Assembly: GCA_035079385.1 (NCBI GenBank)
Contig: JAVHKY010000055.1
Span: forward strand, 1,302,001-1,366,000
Direction of reading: 5' to 3'
DNA length: 64,000 nucleotides
Origin: Aspidiotus rigidus
Taxonomy: Eukaryota; Arthropoda; Insecta; Hemiptera; Diaspididae
Shown: piece by piece, positions 1 through 59,493 of the stretch
How the letters are laid out: every line of letters starts with the position of its first letter
Position numbering within the stretch: the first letter of the stretch is position 1
Position numbers and translations under genes: made by a program
Notes under the pieces: model-generated
Told to the model about the DNA's origin: nothing
Databases searched by the model: none
Seen by the model: the letters and a program-made list of their open reading frames with translations, nothing else

Positions 1-660
1 CTTTGAAATTTTCGAACTATCTTGGAAGAAAAAATAGGGTGAATTTAGTTGAAAAACAGTCAAGTATACAGTTGAAAAATTTAAGAAATTTGATGACTTT
101 TGTGAGGTTGAAAAATGAAAAAATTATGCGCTGCACTAGAGAAACAGATCCTTGTGCTTCTTTTTGAGATTTTTAAAATTCAATGAAAAATGAGGAAAAT
201 TTGCCCCTGCGCTTCACTGCGCCAGAATTATATATGTTGAAAATAGAGAAAAATTAGAGGATTTTCAGGATTTTTTGAGTTAGTTAGAAATGTTGAAAAA
301 TGAGAGAAATTAGTCTCAAAAGTTAAGGGGTTAAATGTTTAATGACTTAGAAAAACAGTTGGCCTCAAAATGAAAAAAACAAGTCTCTATGCTTCTTTTT
401 AGGATTTTTAAAATTCAATGAAAAATGACAGAAATTAGTCTCTGCGCTTCACTGCGTCAGAAGGAAAATTCTTACATTTCTCGTATTTTAGGAGAGTTGG
501 AATGTAGCTCTCACGAGAGATATATATTTATGGTAAAAATATAGAAAATTGATACAGAATTGATACAAAAACTCTGAAATTTTCGAACTAGCTTGCAAGA
601 AAAATAGGGTGAATTGATTCATATTTAGCTCAAAAACAGTTGAAAAATCAGTGTATAAAA
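1..660. repeat. AT-rich tandem duplication
   Basis: GAAATTTTCGAACTA-like sequence and AATAGGGTGAATT recur about 570 bp apart (near 1 and 571). Inside, TTTTTAAAATTCAATGAAAA and the segment TGCGCTTCACTGCG recur about 235 bp apart. No coding potential seen. Confidence 0.7.
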
Positions 661-904
661 GTAGAGGATTTTATGATTTTTAAGAGTATGTGAAAATGAG
701 CTTGATTTATAGAAGAAACGGTGTTGGAGCCAAGTGGCGCAGAACATACATATCTTATCTCCTGAGAGCGCCTACTTCTACTTTATTTGCAAATATCCCC
801 TCTTTGATATCGGTGTATGCTTAGTATGTAGAAGGCAGTTCTGATAATATTATATTAATTAAAAAAAAATATCGCGGATCACAAAGTCCGGATATCACAT
901 TGGC

Positions 905-1120
905 GATCCTCTTCGTTCACGTGACGTCACCAACTGCTAACATCGAGCAATTTTGATCGATAGTGCGCGATATTCTGCGATAGTATCGCAGAATTTTGCG
1001 ATAGTATCATGCGATGGTGCTTAGAACATTACCGACTCCCATAAGAATACACAGGGAACATTTCGATCATGTGTTAGTATTTCGCGATGCTGTGACGTAG
1101 GCGTGAACGAAGAGGAAAAT
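905..1120. repeat. Inverted-repeat hairpin
   Basis: CCTCTTCGTTCACG near 909 is matched inversely by CGTGAACGAAGAGG near 1101. The interior has further short palindromes around GCGATAGTATCGC. Probably a small non-autonomous element. Confidence 0.55.
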
Positions 1121-1139
1121 GTATTTTTTATTGGACGGA

Positions 1140-1216
1140 CACCCTTCTGACAAAAAGGTCTTCAATGTGTCAAAAATATCAAGTCAATAGGTAAAACGGT
1201 TCTCGGGTTATAAAAG

Positions 1217-1252
<36 letters not shown>

Positions 1253-1265
1253 AACAGACAAACAA
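1140..1265. repeat. Retroelement-like tail ending in (GACA)n and (AAAC)n
   Basis: AATATCAAGTCAATAGG, TTCTCGGGTTATAAAAG, then (GACA)n and AAACAAACAAAC. This arrangement resembles the 3' ends of some arthropod LINEs; the family is not identified. Confidence 0.45.
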
Positions 1266-1401
1266 ACAAACTTTTTGCTTTATGTATAGCGAGTGCTTAC
1301 GTTTCTCGTGCGTTTACTTCCCTCGCCTTCGGCTCGTTTTGTAAACCTTCGCACTTCAAACGTAATCCCTGACCATCCTGATAAATAGTACCTAAGCTAG
1401 C

Positions 1402-1490
1402 TATTTTATTCAACTAGTGCAAAAAAGTAGCGATATTATTGCACTAGAGCAATAGTATCGCTACTTTATTTGCACTTTTTGAATAAAATA
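1402..1490. repeat. About 41-bp-arm perfect-looking hairpin
   Basis: Arms at 1402-1442 and 1449-1490 (TATTTTATTCAACTAGTGC... versus its complement) with only small gaps, giving a long AT-rich hairpin. Confidence 0.6.
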
Positions 1491-2545
1491 TCGTATGGAA
1501 CTCGTGCAAAACAGTAAAAAATGGCTATTCGTGCGATTTGCTACCCTCGGCTTTGCCTCGGGAATCAAACTTCGCACTTGTTGGCCATTTTTCACTCTTT
1601 TGAACTAGTTGCATAATATACTATTATTCAACAGGTACTCGGAAAATCGTGGTTGATTTTTTTCATTACCTTTCAGTTCTTAAACATCGATAAACTAATT
1701 AGTAAATGAGGTTCTTCCAAACTAATAAATGTTGGTTTAGAGTTGACTTTCGGAGTACCTGTTTAAGGAAAGCAGTTTATGTACTCTTATAAACGTTCAG
1801 CGCCCAGTTTTCATTCTTATCACTTATAAATAATAATATCCTGTCTTGACATTACCGTACTCATTATCCAATCATTGTACTTATTAGGGTTACAAATCTC
1901 CAGGTAAATCATATCAATATCTAGCTCATTCATGTGGTGTTTTGGTTTTCTGTTACAGTGGACTCTTTTCAATAATGTGTACTTCATCTGGTCAAAGTTT
2001 TAAGATGAACAAAAGTGGTCTAATATCTGTTCACTCAACTAGAACTTTGTTGCAAACCATAGGTAGGTAACTCCCTAATCTAGAAATACTTGACTGTAAG
2101 TACCTACAATAATAATGATACTTACAAACAATTTTGATTTTTGAATTCAAAAACGCCTTTATTCAGTGAACTTGATATAATAATTATATAGGCCTACAGT
2201 CAGAAGATAGTGCCTGTACCTCTGGAAGGGCGAATTGTGACGTTGATTATAATTATTATTTTAAGCTCACACAATGACTACCGGTACGTTAGTAGGTTTG
2301 TTGTTAATGAAGCCGAAAGAAGTCTCAATTCGTGAAATGAAACATCAATGTTTTATTTTTATATTATTTTCCCAGCCTCATTATATTAATTGTTGAGAAA
2401 ACTACCTGTTTTCTGTGATTTGGATTGATTGCGAGAGTATGTTTCTATAATTAGGTATACTTTGTTTTGTAGTACCTACCAAGTTTTTTTAAGTAGGATA
2501 TAGAAATAAATAACTTGGCCCACTAAATTTGAACGGTACCTATCA

Positions 2546-3330
2546 GGAATTTCGTTGGTAAATTTATTTTTAAACTAAGATACCTTCTTTTACCGACTTT
2601 TCAACAGAAAAGTGAGGTGTTACTCCCGACCCAATTTTGGATGATGAGCTTGGGAATGAATTTTAGGTTCCATATAACACTTTTTTTGTCAGCTCATCAA
2701 TTCCTCCAAAACTAATGCATGGATTCAAACTAGCTCAAATTATAGTCATGTTATGTATGTGACTTTTTCTTGTGGATTGTTTGATTATTTGAGCAGTTCT
2801 CAATTTTCTCCCAAATTTGTTATTGCCAATTCTCGGAAACCATCCAACCAATTGTCTTCATATGACTGCATGATGTTACGAGAAATTTCGGGGTCGTTTG
2901 GATGAATGGTTTTTGAGTGATTCTCAAGATAAGTGGATTAAATTAGAGTCCTCATAATCGCGCATTGCATAAATCATGAAGATGATTACGCATGCATAGC
3001 ATTTAGTGGCTGGAGGAATTCCTTATGAACAAGGAACCGTATAAGATGAAAAAATTATTAACTTTTGAAGCGCACGTTCACAGTGATTGATGGACCTAAA
3101 ATATAGCCACATAATTATATTTTTGATTAGCCTACTATGAGTATTTACGTAGTTGAATTTAGAGGAGTGGTTAAATTTAGAGATGAAAAGTCGGTAATAA
3201 TTATTACGCTATACTGCGTAAGCGTTTTTTTTTTTTTTTCTATACACGTACGTGTTTTTGGTTGGTTCAGGAATTTGGCTGGTAAATTTATTTTTAAACT
3301 TAGGTAGATACTCGTACCTTCTTTCTTCTT
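2546..3330. mobile_element. Non-autonomous element with inverted ends inside a direct duplication
   Basis: TTACCGACTTTTCA at about 2591 reappears inverted as TGAAAAGTCGGTAA near 3186. GGTAAATTTATTTTTAAACT occurs at about 2558 and again at about 3281, so the element is bracketed by near-identical direct repeats. Confidence 0.5.
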
Positions 3331-3452
3331 TTTTTCTATGCACGTATAAGTCTTTTGATTGGTTTGTATTACAGTACAATTAATGCAGACGAGCCATCTC
3401 TATCTGCTGACTCTCAGTGAGCATAGTTATTGGATTCATTATTTTATTACAG

Positions 3453-49376
<45,924 letters not shown>

Positions 49377-49423
49377 CGCCACCACCCTATTTAGGATTAT
49401 TAACGTGATTTGATATTTTTGAG

Positions 49424-49429
49424 AATAAA
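49424..49429 (+). promoter_or_regulatory. Putative polyadenylation signal of the multiplexin gene
   Basis: AATAAA 48 nt after the stop codon, followed by T- and TG-rich sequence. Short 3' UTR inferred. Confidence 0.55.
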
Positions 49430-51860
49430 TAGTTACACCGTATTATTGTAATTATGAGGGAACAAAAATTTTAAATTTCAAACTTGAAATCCTTGTACAT
49501 TTTATTTACACGTAGGTACCTACACGGAACGACAAACACGGCCTACCTACGTAAATAAGTATAAATATTATTACCGTACGTTAGAAAATGCTCACGTTGG
49601 TCCAAAAAGTAACTGCGCATTTAATCATCAAATTATTCATGTGATGATGTAAGGTCATCACATAGAATTTCTGGAGCGTATGCTTATATTCTCATATCCT
49701 CTTTCCGAAGAAAGGGATACAGGTGGCATACGCTGTCTACACGAGAACGTTCTTTTCTTTATAGCAACAACGTCTCGTATCTACCAATAAACACCATGAG
49801 TTACTCCGAAGTCAAGCAATATAACTTATACATTCTCACATCATTCTCAAGTCTAAATCATTCTCATCGTCATTGTCACCACCACTCCCTTCGACCTTAA
49901 TAATTTACTCCATTTTTTTTAAATCTACAAGTTATCGTGAAAGTGAATTCATCCCATAATATTAGCTGAATAGTGAACTTACTCTTTACTGTACGGCTGA
50001 TCAGTCTAGCTATAATGTTAAATAAAACAATAGTCAAAATGTGTGGGTAACAGCATTCAAATTTATTTGTATTAAACAATAGCACCGCGGTTGTAGGTTT
50101 CAGCTCCCGGCCATCCACTGCATATGAGATGAAGCTCCAATTCTTACGATCATTCACGATAACTTCACTGTGTTAATACTCAATTAATAACCACCAATTT
50201 AAATGTCATCAAGCACCATTGTGACCAATTTTCATAATTTCTACTATTGTTATATATTTCATTCAAAATATGTAACTACTTTTCTAATTAAAAAGATTTC
50301 TTTTCCACTAAGATGCTTCTAAATAAAATCAGCATCGAAAAACGAATGAAAACGCGTGATACGCGACCGTCTGCAACGCACGGCGTTTTTTTTTTATCTA
50401 AGGATAACCTATTAGGTAGCGGCTCGAATAGCGGTATTTTATAATTTCACGTCCAGTCGTGAAGTGTAACAACAATGAGAATTCATACTTTTGGCTAGCG
50501 CCTGATTACTATCTCATATAACGTCTTTCCCTTAATTTTCTAATCTCGAAATTTTCCTACATCCTCACATTCACTAAGAACAATTTCTATAGGTATCTTG
50601 TCCATATTTCTGTCATTTTAATAATGTCTGCATCTTGAAATGTTTTCAAAGAGCCCTTCTCTCATAAACATTAGACACTCATTTTCTGTTTCCTCCCATA
50701 CCCCGTCTGCTCTTTCCAATAACTCACAAACGATAACCAACACCTTAAACTTCCTCCGATCCACCTATTACTATAAATCCATTTAATCCGAACTCTATGA
50801 CCTGTTGAATAGTCGAAGAGCTCGTAAAAAAAAAGAATTCCTATTTCTGGTCCTTATATTGAAACAGATATAGTTTTGGGAATCAACGCAGGGAAACAAA
50901 AAAAAAAAAAATCTTTTTCCTTCTTCCGATGATACTGTTGTGTGATCAAATTTCAATATGTACACATACATCACGTATGAATGTACTGCTCACTCATGAT
51001 TAAATTTTTTCTTCTTCTTCTTCCTCTTCTTCTTCTTCTTCTCAATCTGGGTCGAACGGAAATCTGCTCATAACGGAAAAATAGTTTGGTCCTGTGCGAT
51101 TCCGTAAGAGACAGGTTTTACGGTAGTACATTTACTTTTTCATGCGTTGACACTGCTACAAGCGAATTTTTTCCCTTGGATAAATTGCCCGACCACCATA
51201 GAAGCACGATGAGTTCTAAAAAATTATTTCTTCACAGGACGCTGACATCAATTCCAGGTAATTTCAAAATTTTCAGTTCGGGATTGAAATCCTAGCGGTA
51301 CATTTTTTCTCTCTTTTCATTTCTTTCTTTTCTTATATTTATCCATTATTTCAACATTTGAATGAGATACCTATTTAAGATTAGGCATGAGTAGAATTAA
51401 TAATACGAAGTTTTAAAGACGTTTGCATCAATACAACATATCCGCACTTTAAACAGTTGTATCTATCTCGTTTTCCTGTATGTATTTTCACCCTTTTTTA
51501 GCTGAAATTTTTTCTCATAATCATGGAAATTCTTTGATAAGAAGAGAAAGAAAGAAAGAAAAATAGAAAAAAAAAAGTTTCTGGTGTAGCCAAATGAATA
51601 AAGATCATGTTTCATGCCCCCCTTCTCATATGTTAGCAGTCATCTTGAAATATTCTAATGTAGGCTTCTACTGGGTCAAGCGCTCGTGAGATATTACCGG
51701 TACTTCACTTTTGCCCCTACCTTTATTGAACTGCACGCCTTTTGTGACGCTTCTGAGAAAGCATATGCAGCAATTGTCTACATTCGTGGGAAAAATATTT
51801 TGAGCTATAATTAAAGAGAAAGGCTGAGAACGCTCACGTAAGAATTTATTGTATTAAGAT
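49430..51860. other. Intergenic stretch, no gene recognised
   Basis: Between the collagen 3' end and the Penelope-like fragment. Contains a TTC-rich tract at about 51009-51041 and short frames without motifs. Confidence 0.5.
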
Positions 51861-51861
51861 A

Positions 51862-51915
51862 CAGACAGGACGACGCGTTTCAAACCGACGTGATGGCGAA
51901 TCGTCTTCAGGTCGA
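51862..51915 (-). ncRNA. Hammerhead-like motif downstream of the Penelope-like fragment
   Basis: The minus strand reads CTGAAGA (exact CUGANGA), a 22-nt segment that could form a weak stem, then GAA, palindrome ACGCGT, C. It begins about 65 nt after the end of the GIY-YIG frame on the same strand, where Penelope-like elements are known to carry hammerheads. Confidence 0.5.
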
Positions 51916-51979
51916 ATACCGAAAAGTGCGAATCATCAAACTACAGTCAAAGAACACGAGGAGTATTATACATGTAGAT

Positions 51980-52700
51980 CTAAATCATATCGTAAGAAGG
52001 AATTGAAAAAACACTATCTAAATTGTTGAGCAGATTCGAACCACGCTGACGTAAGACAGTAAGTTTTTGAATCGTGTAAAATTCTTCCAAACGATTCATA
52101 TAGATACCCTTTTCACAACGATGCAGCAACGAGGTTTTTATTCCATCGAAAAGGTGGTTTCTTACATAGCAATGCTGAGCCATAGCTGAAATGTCTTCCG
52201 TACACCTAGATGGGGGAGGAGGGCATAATTTCTGCACCAACTTTCTAAATTTTCGACGAAGTTCAGCCAGTAGTGTGGAGAGGGCTCTACCGGTTTGCCC
52301 TACGTAAGAATCCCACAAGTACACTCCAATAAATAAATCAGACGCGCGTCCTACCTAAGTAAGGTACGCGGAGCCATTTATCATTATCTTTTTTCTGAGA
52401 TTTAAGAATCCTGTCCATGGAAGAGCAGCAAAATTGATTTGAAACAAACTCAGTGAAGTCAGGGTGACTACCGAATTCACTCAGCGAACGACGGAGGCTC
52501 AGCTTTCGGACCATAGATGGAATATTGATATTGAGATTGTTTTTCCTGGCAATATGTTCGATGAAACTAATTTCACGTCGCTTTTCAAGGAGAGAAAGAG
52601 CGAGGGACAACATACGATTGAGCCTTTCTCTTTTAATTATGGTGAAACCACGTTCGTATGAGGACAATATTTTAATTATTTTGAGCTATTTTCGTGGGGC
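51980..52700 (-). pseudogene. Penelope-like element, RT end and GIY-YIG endonuclease
   Basis: Upstream frame: SYERGFTIIKRERLN, REISFIEHIARKNNLNINIP, KWLRVPYLGRT. After one frameshift near 52330: FIGVYLWDSYVGQTGRALS, AQHCYVRNHLFD, MNRLEEFYTIQK. GVY-x-YVG, the following Arg and the later Glu fit a GIY-YIG nuclease, as in Penelope-like elements. 5' part missing. Confidence 0.65.
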
Positions 52701-52899
52701 GAAAGTCTGATATGATATATTTTGGGCTATCACCTTTCAGCTTTCGTAAGGGCTCACTCCTTTCCTGGTTTAGCATAAATCTGGTATGAAATATTTGGGG
52801 AACAAGGATGGTACAAAAACGTATCGATTCGATGCTACACAGGTTTGTCCAGTAATTTCCAGGAAAATTTTCCGAGTTCCCTTTCTCTCTGCTTCATGC

Positions 52900-53330
52900 A
52901 GTATATTATACTAGGCTTATACTTGGCTTCAGTCTTAGCCTAGTATAATAGAGTTAGTATAAACTACTAAATACAAACCTCCTAAGCCTATAGTATAAAA
53001 GAAGCCCAAACCTAGTATGAAGCTAGTATATAAAGGAGGCTTGGACCTAGTATAAGCCCAGCATAACATATAGTAGTATACAAGGAAAGGTCAGACGGAC
53101 GTACGGACGTAATTTTGCAATTAGGGTGGGGGTCAGGTCAGCGCTAAACCTAGTACAATACAGCTAGTATAAACTACTAATAACAGACCTCCTGAGCCTG
53201 TAGTTTAAAAGAAGCCTAAACCTAGTATGAAGCTAGTATAAAGGAAGCTTGGACCTAGTACAAGCATAGTATAAAATGTCAAATAGTAGTATACAAGGAG
53301 TGGCCAGGTGGACGTACGGACGTGTGGACG
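52900..53330. repeat. About 200-bp tandem duplication of CCTAGTATAA family
   Basis: Two units carrying TAGTATAAACTACTAA, CCTAGTATGAAGCTAGTATA and GTACGGACGT, each ending with a TTAGGGTGGG-like stretch. Same family as 7570-7745 and 16.0-16.9 kb. Confidence 0.75.
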
Positions 53331-54361
53331 CAAAATTCAGAATAGGGTGGGAGGGTCAGAGCAGAAATTCTTCTGTGTCAAGGTCATCGTTATGCGGACG
53401 CAAATTTCGGAATTAGGGTGGGGGTCAGGTCCACGCTAAGACATTAAACATGTCAAAACTTGGGAACGTATCGACTCTCGAGCATGATAGGAGGGGGACT
53501 TACAAAAATTTCAACTCTCGAGCTATACTTATTCTGGTAGATAACATGCCCAGAAAATGGAGGATGGTATGTTCTACAAATGCCGCTCACTGGCATCAGT
53601 CTTTAATCCTCATGATCACGCAATCTATGCTCGTAGCGTTCCAAATCCTTAAAATAGGCCTACTTACGAAGGTATCGTGAAAAAGATGATCTTTACATGT
53701 TTCTAATTTTCGTTTTCTTTTCTCGGGTGTACAATTTGCAACTGTGAGTAACTAGTAAGAACTTGAATTGAAATTCATATTATGAATAAACAATATTCTT
53801 TGATTGTGTGACAAGGCGAGGAATGAATGAGTGAAGACAGCATACCGTAAAATAAACGAGCTTTTGGAGAATTGTTGTTGGGGGACTATCAATTAACTTA
53901 CTGGTTTTTGGCCAAATTTCTGTCAATATTAAGAATTTATTTTCGACATCTACGTAAATTCCATTCAGTGTATAAGAAAACTTGACACAAATTGTACAAG
54001 AGGTAAATTATTGGATAAAGCACGTCCTCTGTTAGTTCACACCGTACATTGCTCAACAATTCAATAAAATCCGTCGAACCTTGATAGGTACTGATCGTCA
54101 TAACAAAATGGTATGCATGAGTACGCTGCCGCTGCGAAGAACAAATGGAGTGGGAATCATTCACTGAACGACTACCTACTCGTATGCGTTATAATAATTC
54201 ACAGAGTGCGATGAGTTCGGATTGGGTAATACGGGCAATATAATTCTGGCTGGAGCTGGCAGTGAATCACCATAATTTCTAGAAATAAAATTATCAATGG
54301 AACGAATATGAATAAGAAATAATCGTTATCATCGTACTATGCAACTCAATTGAGAGATTCT

Positions 54362-54463
54362 CTACTTCGAGTTGGACTTCTTATTGATTATCGGCATCGG
54401 AATTTTTCGCTGACCCATCGCTCTCTGTACCATTTCCAGCAATGAATACGACGGTAACCAACA
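54362..54463 (-). CDS. stc: NFX1/stc terminal exon and stop
   Basis: Acceptor ATGTGCAG, then [33 protein letters not shown] and TAG. Phase and the P-x-x-S/T-L-x-x-x-L/V pattern after R3H match NFX1 C-termini. Confidence 0.88.
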   Translation of the reverse strand, partial: CWLPSYSLLEMVQRAMGQRKIPMPIINKKSNSK

Positions 54464-57400
54464 CTGCACATTAGAATGACGATAGGTAATCAAAAACGAC
54501 GCACGTAATCAGTATTTTGAGTGACGCAACCTTAAGTACTTACTCTTCCTCTCACTGCAATCGCTACAACATTACGTTTCGGCTCTGCATCGTATGCTTC
54601 CGACGTGCATCCGAAATGTGCGCAGTATTCGTGTACAAACTGCCGTTTCTCCTTGTTCATAATCTCGAAACTGTAACTTCGACTTTTTTGTTTCGACTAA
54701 GTAAATGTGGTAAGAAAGAAACAATTTATTGTTCGACAGTTGCGAATTTGTTTTCTCTTTACGCAACATCGGAAGAATTAATAACATAGGTATTTACTTC
54801 TTTCGCTAATTTAACTAAAGCAGACAACTTATCGTGAACGTGACGACACAGATTTGGATCCTTCTTGGCCCACGATTTCATGAAATCAGAATATTTTGGA
54901 GCTAATTTAGCGTTCAAATCCGGGTTTTGGATTTGAAGAGCGAGAGCTAACCTTCGATTACGCATGATGAACTTACATTCGTCTGTACATTCGAGCCTAT
55001 TGAGAAAAAAAAAAAAAAAAAAAAAGTATCACCGTTACAAAAGGAGCAAAAAGTAACATACCGTCGTCGTATTAACCTTCGAGCCAATCTAGTCGGGTAA
55101 AAAGCTTACAAAATTCAGGGTTCGCTACCCTCATTGTAATAGTAAATGCACACAGCTCAAATTTATAAATGATAGCCGACAGAAAAATCGAACAATATTT
55201 TAGATATAAAGCCCAAAATCTTTCCAACAAAATTTCCATAAAATTTTGGACAGTTGAATGATTATTCTGTCAACCTTATGTAGCTGAGACGATCATGTTA
55301 CGATTAGATCGCCGCAGCAATATTCCTAATGACATTTCAAAGTTCTTCACGAGACGATTATGATGTTTGCGTAGTGCCGCCAGAAAAATACAGAAATATT
55401 TTACCGTCGTAAGACACATTGATAATTTAATAGCAACAATACGTAAAAATGTGATCAAGTTTTCTAAACCGGTTAATTCGAAACGTAATCAGCAGGTCGC
55501 GACGAAAATCATACCTACAATTTTCAATTTTTGAATTTTTTTATTACACTGCAAAACGTTCTGTTGATTGATTCAATATTGAATTGCAAATGTACCGATC
55601 GAATTTCTCTTTATTATAACAAATTAATTGTAGTATTGTAAGTTAAACTGTAGAAGGAAATCATGAATCAATATCGTGAAACAAGGTTACAAGAAGAACG
55701 GCAAACAAAGGGTTACTATGATGTGAAAAATTTTCTTCCATCCGGTTATAAGGTTTATCGTTCCAGGTACCTATCTAATATTTATGTGCGGGCGGAGCCG
55801 TTTTCAATAAATGTTCTAGTACTACGAGTATAATGTTCAAGCTAGGCAAACACTGAGAATGGAAACACTGTAAGTATTACCATTACTGAACTCGAAATGA
55901 AAAATTAGTACATGCAATAAACCAAGTTGTAGAGAAACCAGTGTTGATGTCGCCATACTTAATGCAGGGAATTACATACCTAATTCCGAAAAGTAAGAGG
56001 ACAACAGACCCATCAAAGTGTAGGCCTGTATAAAATAATTACAGCCTGAATTGGGGAAAAAGTGTATAAACACTGTGAAGATCAGAAGATACTGGCAGAT
56101 GAGCGCAGAAAGGCTACCAAAGAGAAACTTTTGAATGTGAGGAACAGCTGATTGTAGACAGAATAATCCCAGAACAAGCGTATAGGAAAAAGCGCCGATT
56201 ACATACCGTATTTATAGATTATCAGAAGGCGTATTACTCTGTGCCGCACTCCTGGCTGGTAGAGGTACTGAGAATTTATAAGATCGATCCTAAACTCACT
56301 AAAATCCTCTCAAACGAGCACAAAATTGGTTTTGAGTACTAGAGATTATAAACAGGAGATAGAAAAGGTAAAAATCAAACGAGGAATATTCCAAGGAGAC
56401 ATGTTGAGCCCCTTATGGTTTTGCATAGCATTGAATCCTCTGTCCAAAATGCTAAACAATGGAAAGGACGGATATGGACTAAAAAACGAAGACGGCAGCC
56501 AGGAAAAGATATGTCACCTATATAAATGGACGACCAAAAGCTTTATGCTAAATCCAAAATAGAAATGGAAAGCATGATAAAGTTAGTGGCTCAGTTCTCC
56601 AAAGATACTCAAATGAATTTCAAAGTGGACAAGTGCAGAATAGTCACAGTGGCCCAAAAAAAAAAAAAAAGAAGAAGAGAAGAAGAAGAAGAAGAAGAAG
56701 AAGAAGAAGAAGAAGAAGAAGAAGAAGAAGAAGAAGAAGAAGAAGAAGAAGAAGAAGGAGGTATTTAATGACGAAGCAGTCGATATCATTTAGAGCCTTG
56801 CAGGGAAATTAAATATACAAATACCTAGGCGTCGAGCAATGTAAAAGAACTGTGGTCAACAAAGTAAAAGAACGGGTAACCAAAGAATTCACTCGTAGAA
56901 TAATGCAGTATCCCAAACCAAATTGAATAGAGCAGCAATAATAAAATCAATCACCACCTATTATGCGATCCCTGTACTCACGTACTCTTTTGGTATTATT
57001 CAGTGGAGCACTGCAAAGGAAAATTAGAACCATCCTGACGAAATACCGGTATCATAACCCTATAGCTGCAATTGAGAGAACTGGAATGGAGCAAAAAGAA
57101 GGGGGACCAGGCCTCATTTATTGTCAACCTACACGATCGACAGGTGATGAATATGAGAAAGTATTTCCACATGGAAATATAGTGCAACAAGACAATGAAG
57201 GCGGTCGTGAATATTGACCAGAGACTGACACCACTAAACCTCCGGGAAAGGCAGGATAACTTGAAAGAGAAAATACAACGCCGGCAGGAGGAACGCAGAA
57301 GCGTATGGCGTGGTATAGAAAGTTTGCTAGTGAATTACGCATCGAATATGTACTCGTAGATCAATCCGAATCAAATGTATGGCTAGGAAAAGCAGCTATC

Positions 57401-59438
57401 TTCCTAGAGACTGAAGGCTCCATTGTTGCAACACAGGACCAGGCGATCCCTACAAGAAACTACAGAAGAGTGGTGCTAAAAGAACGAGGCATAAAGGACA
57501 CCTGCCGCAGGGGCGGTGCAAATGGAGAAACCATTCAACATGTTTTAAATGGGTGCTCAAAACTCGTACCAGAAGCCTACAAAGAACGGAATGACGCGGT
57601 ATGAAAAATCCTGCAACTGGAATTGACGAAAAGGATGGATAAAACCAATGCAAGGAACATCCGATACTACAACTATACACCAGAAGCGGTAATGGATACT
57701 AAAGAATACATCGTATACAGGGACGATACCATAATATCTGATAAAGAAGCCATACACAATAGGCCTGACATCACAATACCCGATTAAATTCGAACGAGAG
57801 TACAGTTAATTGATATCACTTTACCGAGCCCTCACAATATACAAAATGCATACGCAAAGAAGATACAAAAATATATGGAACTAGGATGGAAACTGAAACG
57901 TCTATGGCAAGTGGAGGAAGTCGACATAATACCAATTGTCATAACAAGCGATGGGCTAATCCACCGTGAAGTGTGTACTAACCTGAAGAAACTGGAAGTA
58001 CCGCTGTATACCATTATAATTCAAATGGAGAAGGCTGTGATCTTGAGATTGCAGTGATAAACACTGAATCAACAAAAAGTTCGCAGTTCCCATTGTGTCC
58101 TATCGACATGTCGTAGCTCGGAAGATGATAACATCGACCGTTCTTCTACCTAATATAGCTAAAACTGCCAAATCTCTCGGCGAGTAGCGCAGTTACTGAG
58201 ATTGCGGCGTGACGGAATCTTACATATGTAGCCATATTCTGCGAGTCTACGGCTGAACCGCAACTTACTCGCGCCTGAACGTCGGCTCAGTCATCTAACG
58301 TTCACGTAGTATAGTTTTCCGTTGCTTTCTACGCTATCCGCAGATAGTACACCAACCTTGCTAGCCGGATCTTTACGATCCTGAGTTCCGTTAGTAACTG
58401 CCACAGTTGCTCGCCTGCTACAGCGTTTAGATTCCGATAACAGACTACGTGCTTTCTGATATCTCTGCTGTATTGCAGGTTGCGACTCGATACGCCAAGG
58501 TAATAGTTGTTCGATACACAAAACATTACGCTTAGCGCCGGTTCGTATCCGGGTTAGACACGGCCATGGGTTAGAACTCGGTACCTTTCCAATTCAAGGC
58601 CGATACTAGGCATATCCGGTTGGCTTGTACAACCCTTGTTTACTTTTCAGGTTGATTAGAAAGCTCGTTCATAGACTACACCGAACGAGCGGAGTTTATA
58701 TTGTTTAATCTTCTTATTTTTCGATCGAGATTTATGATCACTACGACAAACTATTTTCTTTTGTTTGACGGGTAAGTAGAGCCCGTATCAGCGATGACAC
58801 TAGTCTCAATTATCAAGATATTTCGTATAGCCTACGTGATTTCAAAAGGTGAACCAAAAACTGACTGTGGTCTATCTTCAGTTACTCACGCCTTCCGAAG
58901 ATGTATTCATGCTCGCCCCGATTGAGCTAGTCAGGGCTGGTCCTCTAAGGTGAAGAGGAATTGAGGTAAGAGTCGGATACTGTCTGATGTTGGTCGTGAT
59001 TAGTCTGAAGCTTAGATTTAGTTATGACGTTTTGATAAAGTACGAACTTTCGTCTCAAGTCTCGTCTACCTTGGTAGAGCCGTGTGTCAATAAATTATGA
59101 AGTCTTATCGTCTAGGTTTGTGTGTTGCTACTCGTATGCCTCTACTCATACCCTGTTACATCACAAAAGGATAAAAACGTATCCAATCATCATTTCTAGT
59201 ACCGGACATATCCATGTAAAACTCCTGGCCAACCTGGAGGAAATGGACGTACAAAGAGGAGTATTTCGACACATGCAAAAAGCGGTCATAATCAAGACAT
59301 GTGGAATAACCAGGGAGGTCCTAACACCTGGCGACTAAATTTACGTGAAAATTATAATGTTACTTGGCATAGACCCGTACAATTGTATATTACCCGTTAG
59401 CTGCCTACCTGTATTAACGGAGAGATACGACGACGACG

Positions 59439-59493
<55 letters not shown>

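Noticed and set aside
1200..1265. CRISPR-like or telomeric array
   Set aside because: Only GACA/AAAC microsatellite; no spacers, and no TTAGG repeats anywhere in the window.
56526..56789. Poly-Glu/poly-Phe frames
   Set aside because: Artefact of the (GAA)n microsatellite inside the dead retrotransposon.
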